Of a stretch of DNA of 64,000 nt, positions 52,475 through 61,484 are shown piece by piece. This DNA is from Mycolicibacterium bacteremicum. Its GTDB lineage: Bacteria; Actinomycetota; Actinomycetes; Mycobacteriales; Mycobacteriaceae. Under the pieces are notes generated by a model. The model searched no databases, was not told where the DNA came from, and saw only the letters and a program-made list of their open reading frames with translations. Where the stretch lies: assembly GCF_943913955.1 (NCBI RefSeq), contig NZ_CALUAE010000030.1, forward strand, positions 1-64,000. Reading direction: 5' to 3'. The first letter of the stretch is position 1. Each line of letters begins with the position of its first letter. Position numbers and translations under genes: made by a program.

Positions 52475-53233
52475 ATGACCGACAACACCCGCATCGCTCC
52501 CCTGGCCGGCCGCCGTGCCCTGGTGACCGGCGCCTCGCGCGGCATCGGCGCCGAGATCGTCCGCCGGCTGGTCGCCGACGGCGCCTCGGTCGCCTTCACC
52601 TACAACTCGTCACCCGCGCCGGCCGAGGCACTGGTGAACCAGCTGACCGCCGACGGCGCCAAGGTGGTGGCCATCCAGGCCGATGCCGCCGACGCGCAGG
52701 CCGTGGCCGCCTCGGTGGAGTCCGCGGTGTCCGAACTCGGCGGGCTGGATATTTTGGTCAACAACGCCGGGGTGGCATCCGGTGCGCTCATCGAGGACTT
52801 CGATCTCGAGGAGTTCGACCGGATCGTGAACATCAACGTCCGAGGCGTGTTCGTGGCCAGCAAGGCCGCCGTACCGCACCTGGGTCAGGGCGGTCGCATC
52901 ATCAACATCGGCAGTGTGAACGCCGATCGCGTTCCGGTACCGGCGTTTTCGGTGTACGCGCTGTCCAAGGCCGCCGTCGCGGGCTTCACCCGGGGACTGG
53001 CCCGCGACCTCGGCCCGCGCGGTATCACCGTGAACAACATCCAGCCCGGGCCCATCGCCACCGACATGAACCCGGCCGACGGCCCGCTGGCCGAGCAGAT
53101 GACCCCGCTACTGGCCGTCGGTCACTACGGCCAGACCGGAGACGTCGCCAGCGCGGTGGCGTTCCTGGCCTCCCCCGATTCCGGCTACATCACCGGCATC
53201 GCCCTGAATGTCGACGGCGGCTTCCTGATCTGA
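52475..53233 (+). CDS. short-chain dehydrogenase/reductase, FabG-like
   Basis: A 252-residue NAD(P)H-dependent reductase. The cofactor motif GASRGIGAEI is near residue 20, NNAG near 95, the catalytic Ser in INIGSVNADR near 146, and YALSKAA with Tyr and Lys near 165. The C-terminus ITGIALNVDGGF is typical. CGGAGG precedes the ATG. It is divergent from a TetR gene, a common arrangement for stress-induced reductases. It is shorter and of a different subfamily than the frameshifted SDR at 8949-9756. Confidence 0.92.
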   Translation: MTDNTRIAPLAGRRALVTGASRGIGAEIVRRLVADGASVAFTYNSSPAPAEALVNQLTADGAKVVAIQADAADAQAVAASVESAVSELGGLDILVNNAGVASGALIEDFDLEEFDRIVNINVRGVFVASKAAVPHLGQGGRIINIGSVNADRVPVPAFSVYALSKAAVAGFTRGLARDLGPRGITVNNIQPGPIATDMNPADGPLAEQMTPLLAVGHYGQTGDVASAVAFLASPDSGYITGIALNVDGGFLI

Positions 53234-53746
53234 TCGGGTCCGGCGCTGGTCTACACCGCCCGCCGCTCGCGCTCTTGCGCGAGTTGCGTGCTGACCACAT
53301 CGAAGGCCATGCCCTGGCTGTAACCACGGCGGGCCAGCATCGCGACCAGCCGCCGGGTCACCTTCAGCTCGTCGTCGAGGCGTTCGCGGCGCAACTTGCC
53401 GGCCACCAACTGCTCGGCCTGCACCCGCCACTCCCCCGCATCGACGCTGTCGAGCGTCGATGCGATCAGCTCGGCGTCAACCCCCTTGGTCCGCAACTCG
53501 GCGGCCAACGCGCGCTTACCTTTTCCGGAGTTGGTCCGACGGCTGCGGACCCATTCCTCGGCAAATGCGGCATCATCGAGCAGCCCGACCTCGACCAGCC
53601 GATCGAGCACCCGGGCGCTGACATCCTCGGGGTAACCGCGCTTGGTCAGCTGGGTTTCCAGCTCGGCCCGGGTGCGGGCCCGCACGGTGAGCAGGCGAAG
53701 GCACACGTCCCGCGCCTGCTCCTCCCGTTTGGGTTCAGCCGGCTTC

Positions 53747-54790
<1,044 letters not shown>

Positions 54791-54845
54791 GGGAGTACCT
54801 CTCCGTAGTCGTGCGGTTGACCGGGGTTCCGGTCGGTTGGCTGCG

Positions 54846-54868
54846 AGACTAGAACGCACCACCGACAA
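54846..54868 (-). promoter_or_regulatory. PafBC-dependent (RecA-NDp) promoter of recA
   Basis: On the minus strand TTGTCGGTG, eight bases, then TAGTCT: an exact match to the consensus TTGTCRGTG-N8-TANNNT of the LexA-independent DNA-damage promoter, the element recognised with PafBC. The start would be near 54839, about 50 bases before the recA ATG. Confidence 0.85.
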
Positions 54869-54897
54869 GTGACTCCGGCCGAACACCCACCACATTA

Positions 54898-54913
54898 GCG
54901 AACAGGTGTTCGA
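54898..54913 (-). promoter_or_regulatory. LexA (SOS) box of recA
   Basis: TCGAACACCTGTTCGC on the minus strand matches the SOS consensus at 11 of 12 positions. It lies 108 bases upstream of the recA ATG and 46 bases before the start of the divergent hydrolase gene, so it may regulate both. Confidence 0.8.
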
Positions 54914-54958
54914 AGGCAAGGTGACACGCCGCGCGCCGCCGCCCGGTATCGTCGGTCG

Positions 54959-55849
54959 GTGTCCCAGCGCGAAGATCTCCGAGTTCCGCACGCCGGCGAA
55001 CACCTCGCGGTGTACCTGTACCGGCCCGGGGCACCCGACGGTGACCGACCCTGTGTGGTCATGGCACACGGTTTCGCCGGCACCCGTGACGACGGCCTGC
55101 CCGCCTACGCCGAGGCGTTCTGCGCGGCCGGGTATGTCGTCGCGCTGTTCGACTACCGCGGTTTCGGTGCGTCGACCGGGCAACCCCGCCAGCTCATCGA
55201 CATCGCCGCCCAGCACGCCGATTACCGTGCCGTGCTGCGGTGGGTCCGCGGGCTCGACGGTGTCGACCCCACCCGGGTCGCGCTGTGGGGATCATCGTTC
55301 AGCGGCGGCCACGTCCTGGCCGTCGCCGCCGACGATCCGTCGATCGCGGCCGTGATCTCCCAGGCGCCGTTCACCGACGCGCTGCCGACGCTGGCCGAGG
55401 TGCCGCCTCGGACCGCGGCGCGTATCACCGCGCTGGCCCTGCGTGACCAGATCCGGGCCTGGCGCGGACGACCGCCGCTGCTGGCGCCCGCGGTGGGCGC
55501 ACCCGGAACGCTCGCGGCGATGACCGCGCCCGACGCCGAGCCGGGCCTGGCGGCGATCGTCGGCCCGGAATCGCTGTGGCGCAACGAGTTCGCCGCCCGG
55601 CTGATGCTGCGCTTCCCGTTCTACCGGCCGGTGCGCGCCGCTCGCCGGCTGCACATGCCGGTGCTGGTGTGCGTCTGCGACGCCGACACCACCGCGCCGC
55701 CGCGCTCGACGGTCACCACCGCCGAGCGTGCCCCGCGCGGCGAGCTGCGCCGCTATCCCTACGGCCACTTCGACATCTACCTCGACCCGCAGGTGCGCGC
55801 CGATCAGATCGACTTCCTGGACCGGGTGTTCGGCCGGCCCGCGCACTGA
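54959..55849 (+). CDS. alpha/beta hydrolase (dienelactone/Peptidase S15-like)
   Basis: A 296-residue hydrolase with a cytoplasmic N-terminus. Motifs: MAHGFAGTRDD near residue 35, DYRGFG near 65, nucleophile elbow WGSSFSGG near 111, acid in CDADTTAPP near 242, and catalytic His in PYGHFDIYLD near 268. This resembles acetyl-xylan-esterase/YcjY-like hydrolases. The GTG at 54959 has TATCGT six bases upstream (leaderless). It is divergent from recA, with the recA SOS box in its promoter region; DNA-damage control is possible but unproven. Confidence 0.87.
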   Translation: MSQREDLRVPHAGEHLAVYLYRPGAPDGDRPCVVMAHGFAGTRDDGLPAYAEAFCAAGYVVALFDYRGFGASTGQPRQLIDIAAQHADYRAVLRWVRGLDGVDPTRVALWGSSFSGGHVLAVAADDPSIAAVISQAPFTDALPTLAEVPPRTAARITALALRDQIRAWRGRPPLLAPAVGAPGTLAAMTAPDAEPGLAAIVGPESLWRNEFAARLMLRFPFYRPVRAARRLHMPVLVCVCDADTTAPPRSTVTTAERAPRGELRRYPYGHFDIYLDPQVRADQIDFLDRVFGRPAH

Positions 55850-55852
55850 GGC

Positions 55853-56047
55853 TCACCACTGATCGCGCGGCACCTCGAAGTCCGCGCACAGCGCCCGCCA
55901 CACCTCGCGGGGTTCCACGCCGGCCTCGATGGCCTCGGCGGCGGTCCGGCCGCCCAGCGCACTGAGCACATGGTCGACGAGTACCGACGCCCCGTAGGCG
56001 GCACCGAACCGCCCGGTGACACGTTCGTTGAACTCGGTGAGACGCAC
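55853..56047 (-). CDS. DUF3046 small protein
   Basis: A 64-residue protein (position of Rv2738c), the whole of it being the DUF3046 domain: MRLTEFNERVTGRFG, the SVLVDHVLSALGGRTAAEAI middle, and VWRALCADFEVPRDQW at the end. It is helical and probably binds another protein. In mycobacteria it lies near recA and recX, suggesting a role linked to them; this is context only. It ends three bases from the hydrolase stop. Confidence 0.9.
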   Translation of the reverse strand: MRLTEFNERVTGRFGAAYGASVLVDHVLSALGGRTAAEAIEAGVEPREVWRALCADFEVPRDQW

Positions 56048-56063
56048 GCCGCCAACCTACCGA

Positions 56064-57245
56064 TTACCGGCGGGCCGTCGCCAACGCGTCATGGCACACC
56101 CGTACCGGATCGGCGACCTCGCCGGCCCCGACCCGGGCGCGCTCGGCGGCCGCCCGGTACCCGGGATCGTCCAGCACCCCGGCCACCGCCGCGGTCAGCG
56201 ACTCCGCGGTCAGCGGCCGGATCAACCGGCCCAGCCCTTTGCGCACAACGCGATTGGCGATCTCCCACTGATCTCCCCCGCCGGGGACGGTGACCAGCGG
56301 CACGCCGTGCAGCAGCGCCTTGGACACGATGCCGTGCCCGCCGCCGCAGACCAGCACATCGGCGGCGGCCAGCAGTTCGTCCTGTCGGCCCAGACCCACC
56401 ACGGCCCACTCCGGCACCGCCAGCTCGGCCCCGCCCAGGCGCGACACCGCGATCCGGGTCCCGGCGGGCAGGTCGCGGCCGGGCCGCAGCGCCGTCAATG
56501 CCAGTTCGGCCAGCCCCGCAGTGCCGGTCACCGCGGTCGAGGGCGCCACCACCACCAGCGGTCCGGCGCCGGGCGGTGGTGTCAGCACCGCATCGGTGGG
56601 CTCGAAGTGCAGCGGACCGACGACCACGGCGTCGGCGGGCCAGTCCGGGCGCGGCACCTCCAGGGCGGGCAGGGTGGCCACCAGGCGCCGCAGCGGACCC
56701 GGATCGCGGGCCGGCAACCCGATCCCCACCCGGGCCTGCTCCCGGTGCCGGTGGCCGGCCCGGATCGAGCGCGCGGTCAGCGCCCGCATCACCCTGTCGC
56801 GCAGCCGCCCGCGTACCCCCTCCCCCGGAGCCAGGCCGCTGCCCAGCGGGGGCAACCCCTTCGAGGGTAGATACAGCGGGTGCGGGTCCAGTTCGACCCA
56901 GGGCACCCCGAGCTGCTCGGCGGCCATCCCACCACAGGCGGTGATGACATCCGATACCACCAGATCCGGTGCGAGCGCGGCAATTCCGGGCCGGTTGAGG
57001 ACCGCCATCCGGGCGGCGCGGTGGTGGATCTTGGCGCCGGCATCACCGTCGTCGTCGGCCCCGTCGGGGTCCAGTCCGGCCAGCAGCTCGGCCTGCACGC
57101 CGGCCGATCGCGCGGTCGACAGCCACTGCGCACCGGTCAACAATGTCGGCTCATCCCCGGCGGCCGCCAGCCGTCGGCACAATGCGATCGCCGGGAAGGC
57201 ATGTCCGGGATCGGGTCCGGCCACCACAGCTACACGCACAGCCAC
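56064..57245 (-). CDS. UDP-glycosyltransferase-like protein, Rv2739c type
   Basis: A 393-residue GT-B fold glycosyltransferase (MGT/UGT type, GT1-like). The N-terminal domain starts VAVVAGPDPGHAFPAIALCRRL, the linker is near residue 200, and the C-terminal nucleotide-sugar domain has the signature VLVCGGGHGIVSKALLHGVPLVTVPGGGDQWEIANRV (shown in parts) near residue 300. The acceptor is unknown. The start is a GTG at 57245. It is divergent from ephG, 24 bases apart. Confidence 0.87.
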   Translation of the reverse strand: MAVRVAVVAGPDPGHAFPAIALCRRLAAAGDEPTLLTGAQWLSTARSAGVQAELLAGLDPDGADDDGDAGAKIHHRAARMAVLNRPGIAALAPDLVVSDVITACGGMAAEQLGVPWVELDPHPLYLPSKGLPPLGSGLAPGEGVRGRLRDRVMRALTARSIRAGHRHREQARVGIGLPARDPGPLRRLVATLPALEVPRPDWPADAVVVGPLHFEPTDAVLTPPPGAGPLVVVAPSTAVTGTAGLAELALTALRPGRDLPAGTRIAVSRLGGAELAVPEWAVVGLGRQDELLAAADVLVCGGGHGIVSKALLHGVPLVTVPGGGDQWEIANRVVRKGLGRLIRPLTAESLTAAVAGVLDDPGYRAAAERARVGAGEVADPVRVCHDALATARR

Positions 57246-57269
57246 ACCCTGTCACATACCCTGAGGTCC

Positions 57270-57713
57270 ATGACCGACCAGGCATCGACCACCAGCACCG
57301 AAGCGCAGAACATCGCCACGGTGGAGAAGTTCCTCTTCTCGCTGCGCGGGCCCGACCTCGACACCGCCGCCGCGCTCATCGACGACGACATCGTCTACCA
57401 GAACGTCGGGTTTCCCACCGTGCGCGGCAGGACACGCACCATCAAGGTGTTCAAGGCGTTGGACCGGCCGAGCTTCGGATTCGATGTGGCCATCCACCGC
57501 ACCGCCGCCGACGGTGCGGTGGTGCTCAACGAGCGCACCGACGCCCTGATCATCGGGCCGGTGCGGCTGCAGTTCTGGGTGTGCGGGGTGTTCGAGGTGC
57601 ACGACGGCCGCATCACGCTGTGGCGCGACTACTTCGACATGTTCGACATGACCAAAGCGCTGGTCCGCGGCGTGGCCGGCGCGGTGATCCCCGCCCTGCG
57701 GCCCCGGCTCTAG
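57270..57713 (+). CDS. ephG: epoxide hydrolase EphG, limonene-1,2-epoxide hydrolase family
   Basis: Opens epoxides to diols using an Asp-Arg-Asp triad. The 147-residue protein has the small cone-shaped LEH fold: helical start VEKFLFSLRGPDLDTAAALIDDDIVYQN, RTD near residue 90 and WRDYFDMFD near 118 providing the triad. The M. tuberculosis orthologue Rv2740 hydrolyses sterol epoxides. The ATG at 57270 follows TACCCT by seven bases, so a leaderless mRNA is likely. The DUF5313 gene follows with no gap. Confidence 0.93.
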   Translation: MTDQASTTSTEAQNIATVEKFLFSLRGPDLDTAAALIDDDIVYQNVGFPTVRGRTRTIKVFKALDRPSFGFDVAIHRTAADGAVVLNERTDALIIGPVRLQFWVCGVFEVHDGRITLWRDYFDMFDMTKALVRGVAGAVIPALRPRL

Positions 57714-58124
57714 ATGAGCGCCACGAAGCCGAATCTGTTCCAGCTGATCGGCTACTGCCTGGGTCGGCGGCTGCCCGATTCGATGCTGGACTGGGTACGC
57801 AACGATCTGGCCGGGCCCGGCGCAACCCGCCGGTTGATGCTACGGGTGCTGATCCCGGCGGTACTGGTGCTCGCACCGTTCTGGCTCATCCCGACCACGC
57901 TGTATGTGCATCTGAGCATGACGGTGCCCATCCTGATCCCGTTCATCTACTTCTCGCACGCCCTGAACAAGATCTGGCGGCGGCACATGCTGCGGATGCA
58001 CGGGCTCGATCCATCGCTGGTGGACGCGCTGGCCCGCAAGCGCGACGCCGCCAAACACCAGTCCTATATCGACCGGTTCGGGCCGCGCCCGGACGCGGCC
58101 GAACTCGGCACCCACGACATCTGA
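57714..58124 (+). CDS. DUF5313 membrane protein
   Basis: A 136-residue protein starting directly after the ephG stop, so the two are coupled. It has a conserved YCLGRRLPDSMLDWVRNDLAGPGA N-terminal region, two membrane helices (about 42-60 and 66-84), and a basic C-terminal tail (HALNKIWRRHMLRMHGLDPS, KRDAAKHQSYIDRFGP). Family function unknown; linkage with EphG suggests membrane-associated lipid epoxide metabolism, as an inference. Confidence 0.85.
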   Translation: MSATKPNLFQLIGYCLGRRLPDSMLDWVRNDLAGPGATRRLMLRVLIPAVLVLAPFWLIPTTLYVHLSMTVPILIPFIYFSHALNKIWRRHMLRMHGLDPSLVDALARKRDAAKHQSYIDRFGPRPDAAELGTHDI

Positions 58125-58149
58125 GTTGCCGCGCGTCCCACCCGTCGAA

Positions 58150-58992
58150 TCAGGCGCCGCGCAGCTGGCCCAATTCCTCGAACGCCTGCGCCCAACCCTG
58201 CAACCGGTCGGTGGCATGCACCAGTTCATCGCGGTAGCGCTGCTGGGCCATCGGCGAGTTCGACATCGGACCCGAATTGACCGAGGACACCAACTGCGCT
58301 GCCGCGGTGACCATCTCGTCGTACTGGTGGGCGCCGCGCTGCAGCTGCGCGGTGAAGGACGCGATGGTCGGGGCCAGGTGCGCGCGCGAGCGCGGGGATG
58401 CCGACGCGGTGCGCTCCATGGCGATGACCTCGTCGGCGGTGGCGGCCATGGTGACCGCGGTCTGGCCGGCGGCCGCCGCGATCTCACGCAGCTCGGCCTC
58501 GGGCAGCATCCGGCCCCGCTGCAACACCCCGAGCAGGGAGTACAGGCCGCGCTCGGAGGATGCCAGGTCGGCCATCGGCTTGCGGGCGGCCGAACCCCAC
58601 GGCGGCATCCGGCGCGCGGTCGGACCGGCGGGCAACGGTTCGGCCCGCAGCCAGCGGTAGCGCAGGAACAGCAGGGTGGCCGGGAACGCCGCGCCCGCGG
58701 CGATCACGCCGGTGACGATCAGTGCCCAGACCGGGGTGCTCCAGGACGCCAGCACAGCGGTGACCAGGATCCAGAACGCACTGCTGACGGCGAAGAACAG
58801 ACCCAGCCGCAGGGCCCAGCGCCGCTTGCGCAGCAGCTTGGCCCGGGGATCGGACATGGCGGCGAGCTTGCTCGCGAGCAGACCGGAGAACTCGGCCGCG
58901 GTATCGATGCCGCCCTGCAGGCCGCGTTCGGCGATCCCGCGCCAGCCGCGCGGTCGTCGGGCTCGTGAGCTCGTGCCGAAACTACCTGCCAT
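58150..58992 (-). CDS. pspM: Psp system membrane protein PspM
   Basis: A 280-residue membrane protein (position of Rv2743c) that anchors PspA in the mycobacterial Psp system. The basic N-terminus (about 55 residues) is followed by two membrane helices (about 62-82 and 88-110), then a long soluble domain of coiled helices (about 145-280, AELREIAAAAGQTAVTMAATADEVIAM and TAQLQRGAHQYDEMVTAAAQLV). It lies nine bases after pspA. The fourth gene pspN (Rv2742c) of M. tuberculosis is not recognised here. Confidence 0.88.
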   Translation of the reverse strand: MAGSFGTSSRARRPRGWRGIAERGLQGGIDTAAEFSGLLASKLAAMSDPRAKLLRKRRWALRLGLFFAVSSAFWILVTAVLASWSTPVWALIVTGVIAAGAAFPATLLFLRYRWLRAEPLPAGPTARRMPPWGSAARKPMADLASSERGLYSLLGVLQRGRMLPEAELREIAAAAGQTAVTMAATADEVIAMERTASASPRSRAHLAPTIASFTAQLQRGAHQYDEMVTAAAQLVSSVNSGPMSNSPMAQQRYRDELVHATDRLQGWAQAFEELGQLRGA

Positions 58993-59001
58993 GTCTCATT
59001 C

Positions 59002-59820
59002 CTATTGCGAGAGTGGGTTTTCCGGGGCCGCGGCGGGCGGGTTCGCGGTCGGCGACGCCGGGGTGGCCGGTGCTGCGGCGCCGCCCGAGGGCAGTGCCTC
59101 ACCGCGCATCGAGGCGCGGATCTGCTCGAGCCGCGAGTGGCCGGCCATCTGCACGCTGGCCTGCTGGACCTCCATCATGCGGCCCTGCACCGAGTTCTGC
59201 GCCAGCTCGGTGGCCCCCATGGCGTTGGCGTAACGGCGTTCGATCTTTTCCCGGACCTCGTCCAGGTTGGGCGTGGTGCCCGGGGCGGAGATCTCGCTCA
59301 TCGAGCGCAGCGAGGCGCTGACCTGCTCCTGCATCTTGGCCTGCTCCAGCTGGGACAGCAGCTTGGTGCGCTCGGCGATCTTCTGCTGCAGCACCATCGC
59401 GTTCTGCTCGACGGCCTTCTTGGCCTGCCCGGCGGCCTGCAGCGACTGGTCGTGCAGCGCCTTGAGGTCCTCGACGCTCTGTTCGGCGGTGACCAGCTGG
59501 GCGGCGAACGCCTCGGCGGCGTTGGTGTACTCGGTGGCCTTGGCGGCGTCGCCGGACGCGGTGGCCTGGTCGGCCAGGGTGAGCGCCTGGCGCACGTTGG
59601 CCTGCAGCTTCTCGATGTCGGCGAGCTGGCGGTTGAGCCGCATCTCCAGCTGGCGCTGGTTACCGATGACCTGTGCGGCCTGCTGGGTCAGGGCCTGGTG
59701 CTGACGCTGGGCGTCCTCGATGGCCTGCTGAATCTGCACCTTCGGGTCGGCGTACTCGTCGACCTTGGAGTTGAACAGCGCCATGAGGTATTTCCACGCC
59801 TTGACGAACGGATTGGCCAT
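59002..59820 (-). CDS. pspA: phage-shock protein A homologue PspA
   Basis: A 272-residue PspA/IM30 protein (35 kDa antigen type) that coats damaged inner membrane. The amphipathic N-terminal helix (VKAWKYLMALFNSKVDEYADP) and the long coiled coil (about 26-220, QIQQAIEDAQRQHQALTQQ through SRLEQIRASM) are typical. The C-terminal 35 residues are Pro/Ala-rich and flexible. It is second in the clgR-pspA-pspM operon, transcribed from the SigE-type promoter. Confidence 0.94.
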   Translation of the reverse strand: MANPFVKAWKYLMALFNSKVDEYADPKVQIQQAIEDAQRQHQALTQQAAQVIGNQRQLEMRLNRQLADIEKLQANVRQALTLADQATASGDAAKATEYTNAAEAFAAQLVTAEQSVEDLKALHDQSLQAAGQAKKAVEQNAMVLQQKIAERTKLLSQLEQAKMQEQVSASLRSMSEISAPGTTPNLDEVREKIERRYANAMGATELAQNSVQGRMMEVQQASVQMAGHSRLEQIRASMRGEALPSGGAAAPATPASPTANPPAAAPENPLSQ

Positions 59821-59908
59821 GAGAACGTTTCCGCCTTCGTAGTTCGGGTGTGCCGTAGTTCCGGTGTGCGCAACTTGCTGGGTGTCAACCTATCGTTTCA
59901 GCACCCGA

Positions 59909-60229
59909 TCAAGCCACCGCCATGGACACGACCTGCGGGATCACGACCTTGGTGCTCGCGTCGATACCCGTGACACTCGGGGCGGCCAGTTCCTCCTGGC
60001 GGGCCAGCTCGGTACCGGCATCGAACAGCACCCGCGACATCGGGATGTCGAGCGCGTCGCAGATGGCGCTGAGCAGTTCGCTGGAGGCCTCCTTGCGGCC
60101 ACGCTCCACCTCGGACAGATAACCCAGGCTGACCCTGGCCGCATCGGACACCTCCCGCAGGGTCCGCCCCTGCCCGGTCCGTGCGCCACGCAGGACGTCG
60201 CCGATCACCTCACGCAGCAGTGTCGTCAT
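59909..60229 (-). CDS. clgR: transcriptional activator ClgR
   Basis: A 106-residue XRE/Cro-type regulator that activates clp protease and psp genes under envelope stress. The helix-turn-helix is at about 21-65 (RTLREVSDAARVSLGYLSEVERGRKEASSELL). The C-terminal VSMAVA tail (two Ala at the end) looks like a ClpP-degradation tag, as known for ClgR. The start lies only about two bases after the predicted transcription start. It is the first gene of the psp operon. Confidence 0.93.
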   Translation of the reverse strand: MTTLLREVIGDVLRGARTGQGRTLREVSDAARVSLGYLSEVERGRKEASSELLSAICDALDIPMSRVLFDAGTELARQEELAAPSVTGIDASTKVVIPQVVSMAVA

Positions 60230-60237
60230 ACAAGGGT

Positions 60238-60264
60238 CAACGCCGTCGGGGGCCCGGTGGTTCC
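60238..60264 (-). promoter_or_regulatory. SigE-type promoter of clgR-pspA-pspM
   Basis: On the minus strand GGAAC (60264-60260), 17 bases, then CGTTG (60242-60238): the same elements and spacing as in the sigB promoter. The start would fall next to the clgR ATG, giving a nearly leaderless mRNA. Confidence 0.8.
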
Positions 60265-60271
60265 CCGCTGC

Positions 60272-60865
60272 TCAGGTGGCCGGCCGGGCCCGGGAATCGC
60301 GGACCGCCGAGACCACGTAGTCGAATCCGGTCAACACCGTCAGCAGCATCGCCAGCCACATGATGGCCGTCGCCGTCGTCAACCACAGCCCCGAGATGGG
60401 CAGGATGAACAGGCCGATCGCGACCGCCTGCACCAGCGTCTTGACCTTGCCGCCGCGGCTGGCCGGGATCACACCGTGCCGCAGCACCGCCAGGCGCAGC
60501 ACGGTGACCCCGATCTCGCGCACCATGATGACGATGGTGATCCACCACGGCAGGTCGCCGAGCATCGACAGTCCGATCAGCGCCGAGCCGATCAGCAACT
60601 TGTCGGCGATCGGATCGGCCAGCTTGCCGAACTCGGTGACCATCCCGTAGGCCCGCGCCAGGGCGCCGTCGAGGTGGTCGGTGATGACCGCGGCCGCGAA
60701 CACGACGAAAGCGATTGTTCGCCAGGAGGTCTCGTGGCCGTCGCCGACGAACAGCGCGGCCAGGAACACCGGGACCAGGACGAAGCGGACGCCGGTCAAC
60801 AGGTTGGCGACATTGGCGACGGACGCACGGGGCACCACTGGATCGGTATCAGGTTGGCCCGGCAC
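60272..60865 (-). CDS. pgsA: CDP-diacylglycerol-glycerol-3-phosphate phosphatidyltransferase
   Basis: A 197-residue membrane enzyme that makes phosphatidylglycerol phosphate from CDP-diacylglycerol, leading to cardiolipin. The CDP-alcohol phosphotransferase motif is complete (DHLDGALAR, eight residues, G, then D-x3-D in KLADPIADK, about 62-85). About six membrane helices are visible. The GTG at 60865 is the start. It lies upstream of clgR on the same strand; the clgR promoter begins just after its stop. Confidence 0.92.
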   Translation of the reverse strand: MPGQPDTDPVVPRASVANVANLLTGVRFVLVPVFLAALFVGDGHETSWRTIAFVVFAAAVITDHLDGALARAYGMVTEFGKLADPIADKLLIGSALIGLSMLGDLPWWITIVIMVREIGVTVLRLAVLRHGVIPASRGGKVKTLVQAVAIGLFILPISGLWLTTATAIMWLAMLLTVLTGFDYVVSAVRDSRARPAT

Positions 60866-60907
60866 CGGAACAGAATATCGGTTGCCTCAGCAGATACTCT
60901 CGCTGCT

Positions 60908-61429
60908 GTGAGCGAGGTGGTCGAACAACTCCCGGATGCCCTGACCGTGCGGCGGGCCCGCACGTCCGATGTGCCGGCCATCAAGGAGCTCGTCGACATC
61001 TATGCCGGCAAGATCCTGCTGGAGAAGAACCTGGTCAACCTGTACGAGGCGGTGCAGGAATTCTGGGTCGGCGAGATCGCCGGGGAGATCGTCGGCTGCG
61101 GCGCCCTGCACGTGCTGTGGGCGGATCTGGGCGAGGTGCGCACGGTGGCCGTGCACCCGAAGGTGCGGGGCAAGGGCGTCGGGCACCGGGTGGTGTCCCA
61201 GCTGCTCGCCGTGGCCCGTGAGCTGCATCTGTCGCGCATCTTCGTGCTGACCTTCGAGACCGATTTCTTCGGCAGGCACGGCTTCACCGAGATCGAGGGC
61301 ACCCCGGTCACCGCCGAGGTCTACGACGAGATGTGCCGCTCGTTCGACACCGGCATGGCCGAGTTCCTCGACCTGTCCTATGTGAAGCCCAACATCCTGG
61401 GCAACACCCGGATGCTGCTCACCCTCTAG
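60908..61429 (+). CDS. argA: N-acetylglutamate synthase ArgA (GNAT fold)
   Basis: Acetylates glutamate with acetyl-CoA, the first step of arginine synthesis. The 173-residue protein is a single GNAT domain: VRRARTSDVPAIKELVDIYAG at the start, the acetyl-CoA loop VRTVAVHPKVRGKGVGHRVV near residue 78, and FETDFFGRHGFTEI near 118. The C-terminal SYVKPNILGNTRMLLTL is identical in type to Rv2747. The GTG at 60908 has TACTCT seven bases upstream (leaderless). A terminator hairpin follows. Confidence 0.93.
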   Translation: MSEVVEQLPDALTVRRARTSDVPAIKELVDIYAGKILLEKNLVNLYEAVQEFWVGEIAGEIVGCGALHVLWADLGEVRTVAVHPKVRGKGVGHRVVSQLLAVARELHLSRIFVLTFETDFFGRHGFTEIEGTPVTAEVYDEMCRSFDTGMAEFLDLSYVKPNILGNTRMLLTL

Positions 61430-61442
61430 TGACCTGCGGAGC

Positions 61443-61467
61443 GTGAGCCGTAATGGTTACGGCTCAC
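61443..61467. terminator. hairpin terminator between argA and ftsK
   Basis: GTGAGCCGTAA and TTACGGCTCAC form a perfect 11-bp stem with a 3-base loop, extended by GGAG/CTCC. It starts 13 bases after the argA stop and ends 17 bases before the ftsK stop, so it can serve both convergent genes. Confidence 0.85.
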
Positions 61468-61484
61468 ACTCCACAAATCGCGAA

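Noticed and set aside
59864..60907. A long plus-strand frame continuing into argA
   Set aside because: It is the antisense of clgR and pgsA joined to argA by an open frame. The argA homology begins at the GTG at 60908.
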